In this document: in pieces, positions 13,787-16,830 of the stretch
Layout of the letters: every line of letters starts with the position of its first letter
Numbering within the stretch: position 1 is the first letter of the stretch
Source: Schleiferiaceae bacterium
GTDB lineage: Bacteria; Bacteroidota; Bacteroidia; Flavobacteriales; Schleiferiaceae
NCBI GenBank assembly: GCA_022424815.1
Contig: JAKMGS010000027.1
Span: forward strand, 1-16,830
Length of the DNA stretch: 16,830 nucleotides
Direction of reading: 5' to 3'
Program-made: the position numbers and the translations under genes
Notes under the pieces: generated by a model
Databases searched by the model: none
What the model was told of the DNA's origin: nothing
The model's input: only the letters and a program-made list of their open reading frames with translations

Positions 13787-15788
13787 ATCGATCAACGAAT
13801 TTCAACTCGCCATTGCCGAAGGGATCCCTAACCAACTCCCTCCGAAGCGCGAAGTGCCTACAGAAGTTAACCGAGCGCCCAAGCGCAAAGACATCCTAAG
13901 TGCCGGCGAGAAGCGCCTGGCCATGGAAAATGCCTTGCGCTACTTTCCGAAGGAGTGGCATGCGGAATTGGCCCCAGAATTTTTAGAGGAGCTCAAGGAA
14001 TTTGGACGCATTTATATGTACCGATTCAAGCCTTCGTACGACATGCATGCTCGCGGGATTGAAGAATATCCGTGCAAGACGCCTCAGGCGGCGGCCATCA
14101 TGTTGATGATCCAAAACAACCTGGATCCGGCGGTGGCGCAACACCCGGAGGAGCTGATCACCTACGGCGGTAATGGGGCGGTGTTCCAGAATTGGGCACA
14201 ATACCTCTTGACGATGAAATACCTCAGCGAAATGACTGAGGAGCAGACCCTACACATGTACAGCGGCCACCCGATGGGCCTCTTCCCTTCTTCCAAAGAA
14301 GCGCCGCGTGTGGTGGCGACCAACGGAATGATGATTCCAAATTACAGCCAGCCGGACGATTGGGAAAAATTCAATGCCCTAGGCGTTACCCAATACGGTC
14401 AAATGACGGCCGGTTCCTACATGTACATTGGTCCACAAGGAATCGTGCACGGAACAACCATTACCGTATTGAATGCGGCACGCATGAAATCTAGCGGTGG
14501 ACCGGAAGGAAAACTATTTGTCACTGCGGGATTGGGCGGTATGTCAGGAGCGCAGCCAAAGGCAGGAAATATTGCTGGGGTGGTGAGCATCACCGCAGAA
14601 ATCAATCCAAAGGCAGCCTACAAGCGTCACGAGCAGGGCTGGGTGGACGAAATTACCACCAGCACCGATGAGGCCATCGACATGGCCCTGGAATTCCAGG
14701 CAGAAAAACGCGCACGAAGCATCGCCTACATAGGAAACATCGTGGACCTCTGGGAGCGCATGGTGGAGCGCAATGTACACGTCGACCTGGGTTCTGACCA
14801 GACCTCCCTGCACAACCCTTGGGCGGGAGGATATTACCCTCAGGGCATGAGCTATGAGGAGTCGAACGAAATGATGACCAACAAGCCTGATGAATTTAAA
14901 GTACGCATCCAAGCGACCTTGAAGAATCACGTAAAAGCAGTCAATGCGCTCGTAGAAAACGGCATGTACTTCTTCGATTACGGCAATGCATTCTTATTGG
15001 AAAGCTCTCGCGCCGGTGCAGAAATCATGGATACGGACGGCGAGCACTTCCGCTACCCGTCTTATGTCCAAGACATCATGGGACCCATGTGTTTCGACTA
15101 CGGTTTTGGTCCGTTCCGCTGGGTATGTGCCAGTGGCGATGGAACCGATTTAGATAAGACCGATGCCATCGCTCAAGAAGTCCTGGAAGGACTCATGGCC
15201 AAGGCACCGAAAGAAATTCGCCAGCAGTTGGACGACAACATTCGTTGGATCAAAGGCGCTAAGGAAAATAAATTGGTCGTAGGTTCTCAAGCGCGCATCC
15301 TGTATGCCGATAGCGAAGGTCGCATTGAGATCGCACGCGCTTTTAACAAAGCCATTGCCGCAGGAGAGATTGGTCCTGTCGTATTGGGGCGTGATCACCA
15401 CGATGTAAGTGGCACCGACAGTCCGTACCGCGAGACCTCGAACATCTACGACGGCTCGAGCTTCACCGCAGATATGGCCATCCAGAATGTCATTGGGGAC
15501 AGTTTCCGCGGCGCTACCTGGGTCAGTATTCACAACGGCGGCGGCGTTGGATGGGGCGAAGTCATCAATGGTGGATTCGGTATGTTGCTCGACGGCTCTG
15601 CGGAAGCAGAGCGCAAGCTCGAGAACATGTTGCTCTATGATGTAAACAATGGTATCGCAAGAAGGTCGTGGGCTAGAAATAAAGAAGCTATATTCGCAAT
15701 TGAACGAGAGATGCAGCGCACCCCTAATTTGAAGGTAACTGTGCCGAAGCTCGTAGACGAAAACGTATTGAACAACCTAGAATTTTAA
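13779..15788 (+). CDS. hutU: Urocanate hydratase (urocanase), long form
   Basis: Second enzyme of histidine breakdown: it hydrates urocanate to 4-imidazolone-5-propionate using tightly bound NAD+ as an electrophile. At 669 residues it is about 110 longer than the Pseudomonas/Bacillus enzyme (about 556) and close to the vertebrate form (about 676). The NAD-binding loop GLGGMSGAQPKAG starts at G251. The conserved cysteine is C450 in FGPFRWVCASGDG. YGGNGAVFQNWAQY, YSGHPMGLFPS and HNGGGVGWGE are further family blocks. The start is a GTG at 13779: the next in-frame ATG is about 48 residues in and would remove the conserved N-terminus, and no other start is nearby upstream. It overlaps the DUF5522 gene by 8 bases and is followed after one base by the OmpH-like gene. 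hutH, hutI and hutG are not in the window. Confidence 0.97.
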   Translation: MTRSINEFQLAIAEGIPNQLPPKREVPTEVNRAPKRKDILSAGEKRLAMENALRYFPKEWHAELAPEFLEELKEFGRIYMYRFKPSYDMHARGIEEYPCKTPQAAAIMLMIQNNLDPAVAQHPEELITYGGNGAVFQNWAQYLLTMKYLSEMTEEQTLHMYSGHPMGLFPSSKEAPRVVATNGMMIPNYSQPDDWEKFNALGVTQYGQMTAGSYMYIGPQGIVHGTTITVLNAARMKSSGGPEGKLFVTAGLGGMSGAQPKAGNIAGVVSITAEINPKAAYKRHEQGWVDEITTSTDEAIDMALEFQAEKRARSIAYIGNIVDLWERMVERNVHVDLGSDQTSLHNPWAGGYYPQGMSYEESNEMMTNKPDEFKVRIQATLKNHVKAVNALVENGMYFFDYGNAFLLESSRAGAEIMDTDGEHFRYPSYVQDIMGPMCFDYGFGPFRWVCASGDGTDLDKTDAIAQEVLEGLMAKAPKEIRQQLDDNIRWIKGAKENKLVVGSQARILYADSEGRIEIARAFNKAIAAGEIGPVVLGRDHHDVSGTDSPYRETSNIYDGSSFTADMAIQNVIGDSFRGATWVSIHNGGGVGWGEVINGGFGMLLDGSAEAERKLENMLLYDVNNGIARRSWARNKEAIFAIEREMQRTPNLKVTVPKLVDENVLNNLEF

Positions 15789-15789
15789 C

Positions 15790-16383
15790 ATGAAAAAATT
15801 ACTATTAATCACTTTTGGGATCGCAGTATTAGGCAGTTGTAAAAATCCAAATAATACAGATGCAGTAACACCTGGTTTGAACATTGGCTTTGTAAGAATG
15901 GATACATTGCAAGATAAATACGATTACTTCCAAGAATTGGTCGAAGAATTAAATGCGGAACAGGAAGAAATCATCGCTGATCTGGAACGCCGTCAAAAGT
16001 CCCTACAAGAGGATATTCAAATTTATCAAGAAAGAGCCCCTCGCATGTCGCAACGCCAGCGAGAGAGAAGTGAAGCAGATTTAATGCGCGTGCAGCAAGC
16101 CTACATGGAGGCAGAAAAAAATGCTGAAGCGAGACTTTTAGAAAAACAAACAGATTTATCTCAAACACTTAAAGATGAGCTAGATAAAGCGACGATTATT
16201 GTCAAAGATGAATTGAATCTTGACTTCGTTTTAAGATTTGAGGATGGAGGTATTTTATACGGAAATGATGAGTATGACATCACTGATCGAATGATCGAAT
16301 TACTCAATAGTAAAACACCAAATTCAGCAAATGAAGACTCTGAAGGCGCTGTAGAAATAAGCGCTGCCAATGAAGAATCTTAA
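15790..16383 (+). CDS. OmpH/Skp family lipoprotein
   Basis: Periplasmic chaperone-like protein of 197 residues. Skp (OmpH) trimers hold unfolded outer-membrane proteins in transit. The mature part begins with the family's short beta-strand (IGFVRMDTL, about residues 32-40) and continues as a long charged alpha-helical coiled coil (about 45-150, rich in E, Q, R and K). It returns to strand (DFVLRFEDGGILYG) and a short helix with DITDRMIELLN, the usual OmpH order, then a low-complexity acidic tail. Unlike E. coli Skp, the signal peptide ends in a lipobox (L-G-S-C) with C17 as the likely acylated residue, so the protein is probably membrane-anchored. The ATG lies one base after the hutU stop and the gene ends before a strong terminator, making it the last gene of the unit. 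A functional tie to histidine breakdown is not obvious. Confidence 0.88.
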   Translation: MKKLLLITFGIAVLGSCKNPNNTDAVTPGLNIGFVRMDTLQDKYDYFQELVEELNAEQEEIIADLERRQKSLQEDIQIYQERAPRMSQRQRERSEADLMRVQQAYMEAEKNAEARLLEKQTDLSQTLKDELDKATIIVKDELNLDFVLRFEDGGILYGNDEYDITDRMIELLNSKTPNSANEDSEGAVEISAANEES

Positions 16384-16404
16384 TGCCTCTTAAGCTTTTG
16401 TTAT

Positions 16405-16437
16405 AAAAAAACCGGGCGCGCTGCGCCCGGTTTTTTT
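16405..16437. terminator. Bidirectional intrinsic terminator after the OmpH-like gene
   Basis: An 8-bp G/C stem (CCGGGCGC, 16412-16419, with its complement at 16423-16430) around a GCT loop, flanked by seven A-T pairs so that a U-tract follows on either strand (nine T on the plus strand, 16431-16439). It lies between convergent genes and serves both. Confidence 0.93.
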
Positions 16438-16450
16438 TTGAGCGTTGTTT

Positions 16451-16830
16451 TTATAAGTAGTATCGGAATCCTAAGGCGCCACCTACGCTGTAGGGAATCT
16501 CTCTAAGTCCGATATCCGCATTGTTAATGGGCGATAAGGCAAATCTAAATTCACCTCGCAAAGTGAAGACTAGGTCATTCGCTACGCGGAATTCGTTACC
16601 TAAGGCGAAGCCGATAGCCCCGTTGAAACCATTGTGGTATTTTGTTTGTGAACCGCGCTGGTACATTAGGCCAAGAGCGCCAGTCGCGGCATCTGCTGCA
16701 TAGTTCGGCGCGCCACTCTCCCATTGGCGTTCGATCCTTTGCATAAAAATCAAGTCATAAGAAGGTACAACTTGCAATGCCCAAATTTCCGTCATCTGCG
16801 TGTGGAAGATGATTTGGATGGGAACAGCAA
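16451..16830 (-). CDS. Outer-membrane beta-barrel protein, N-terminus beyond the window
   Basis: The C-terminal 125 residues of a protein whose start lies to the right; the reading frame stays open to the window edge. The sequence alternates hydrophobic and polar residues in short strands separated by turns: AVPIQIIF, IWALQVVPSYDLIF, GFNGAIGFALG, LVFTLRGEFRFAL and YSVGGALGFRYYL at the very end. That is the pattern of an outer-membrane beta-barrel with a C-terminal strand. A Met inside this stretch (16795) is unlikely to be the true start because the strand-like sequence continues upstream of it. No specific family or function can be assigned from this fragment. It converges on the OmpH-like gene and shares its terminator. 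Confidence 0.7.
   Translation of the reverse strand, partial: AVPIQIIFHTQMTEIWALQVVPSYDLIFMQRIERQWESGAPNYAADAATGALGLMYQRGSQTKYHNGFNGAIGFALGNEFRVANDLVFTLRGEFRFALSPINNADIGLREIPYSVGGALGFRYYL

Noticed and set aside
14544..14930. 128-codon minus-strand reading frame inside hutU, with another at 15150-15533
   Set aside because: Both lie opposite conserved urocanase blocks and have no family resemblance; such frames are common opposite strongly coding DNA.

Overview
The window looks like chromosomal DNA from a member of the Bacteroidota, probably Flavobacteriales; this is inferred from gene content and signals, not from a database search. The clues are: a TonB-dependent receptor with an N-terminal carboxypeptidase-like domain followed by a DUF4249 lipoprotein; an F1 beta subunit with a large insertion absent from the E. 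coli protein; a DUF5522 mini-protein; a bacterial kynureninase/kynurenine monooxygenase pair; near absence of Shine-Dalgarno sequences; and -7 boxes of the TAnnTTTG type. I see no mobile element, CRISPR, tRNA or rRNA. No gene-free stretch exceeds about 210 bases.

Layout. (1) 1-970, minus: 5' two thirds of atpD, with its own promoter; divergent from it is a SemiSWEET sugar transporter (1178-1435, plus). (2) 1564-6175, plus: a tightly packed three-gene unit of TonB-dependent receptor, DUF4249 lipoprotein and YbdG-like mechanosensitive channel, ending in a strong hairpin (6213-6245) shared with the convergent gcvP. (3) 6269-9145, minus: full-length glycine decarboxylase gcvP. (4) 9217-12739, plus: UbiA-like membrane protein, kynureninase and kynurenine 3-monooxygenase, with the last two overlapping by ATGA. 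(5) 12736-13569, minus: a short PLP enzyme of the ACC deaminase/D-cysteine desulfhydrase family, whose end overlaps the end of kmo by 4 bases. (6) 13625-16383, plus: a cysteine-rich DUF5522 mini-protein, a long-form urocanase (hutU) and an OmpH/Skp-like lipoprotein, ending at a second hairpin (16405-16437) with the same 8-bp core as the first. (7) 16451-16830, minus: C-terminal part of an outer-membrane beta-barrel protein running off the right edge.

Functionally the window mixes envelope functions (receptor/lipoprotein pair, channel, OmpH lipoprotein, beta-barrel) with amino-acid breakdown (glycine, kynurenine/tryptophan, histidine, possibly D-cysteine or a related amino acid). Most genes belong to known families and nothing here is a clear new system. 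The points most worth following are the DUF5522 protein coupled to urocanase, the UbiA-like protein that has lost its first Asp-rich motif beside the kynurenine genes, the PLP enzyme with an atypical active-site residue, and the receptor/lipoprotein/channel operon.
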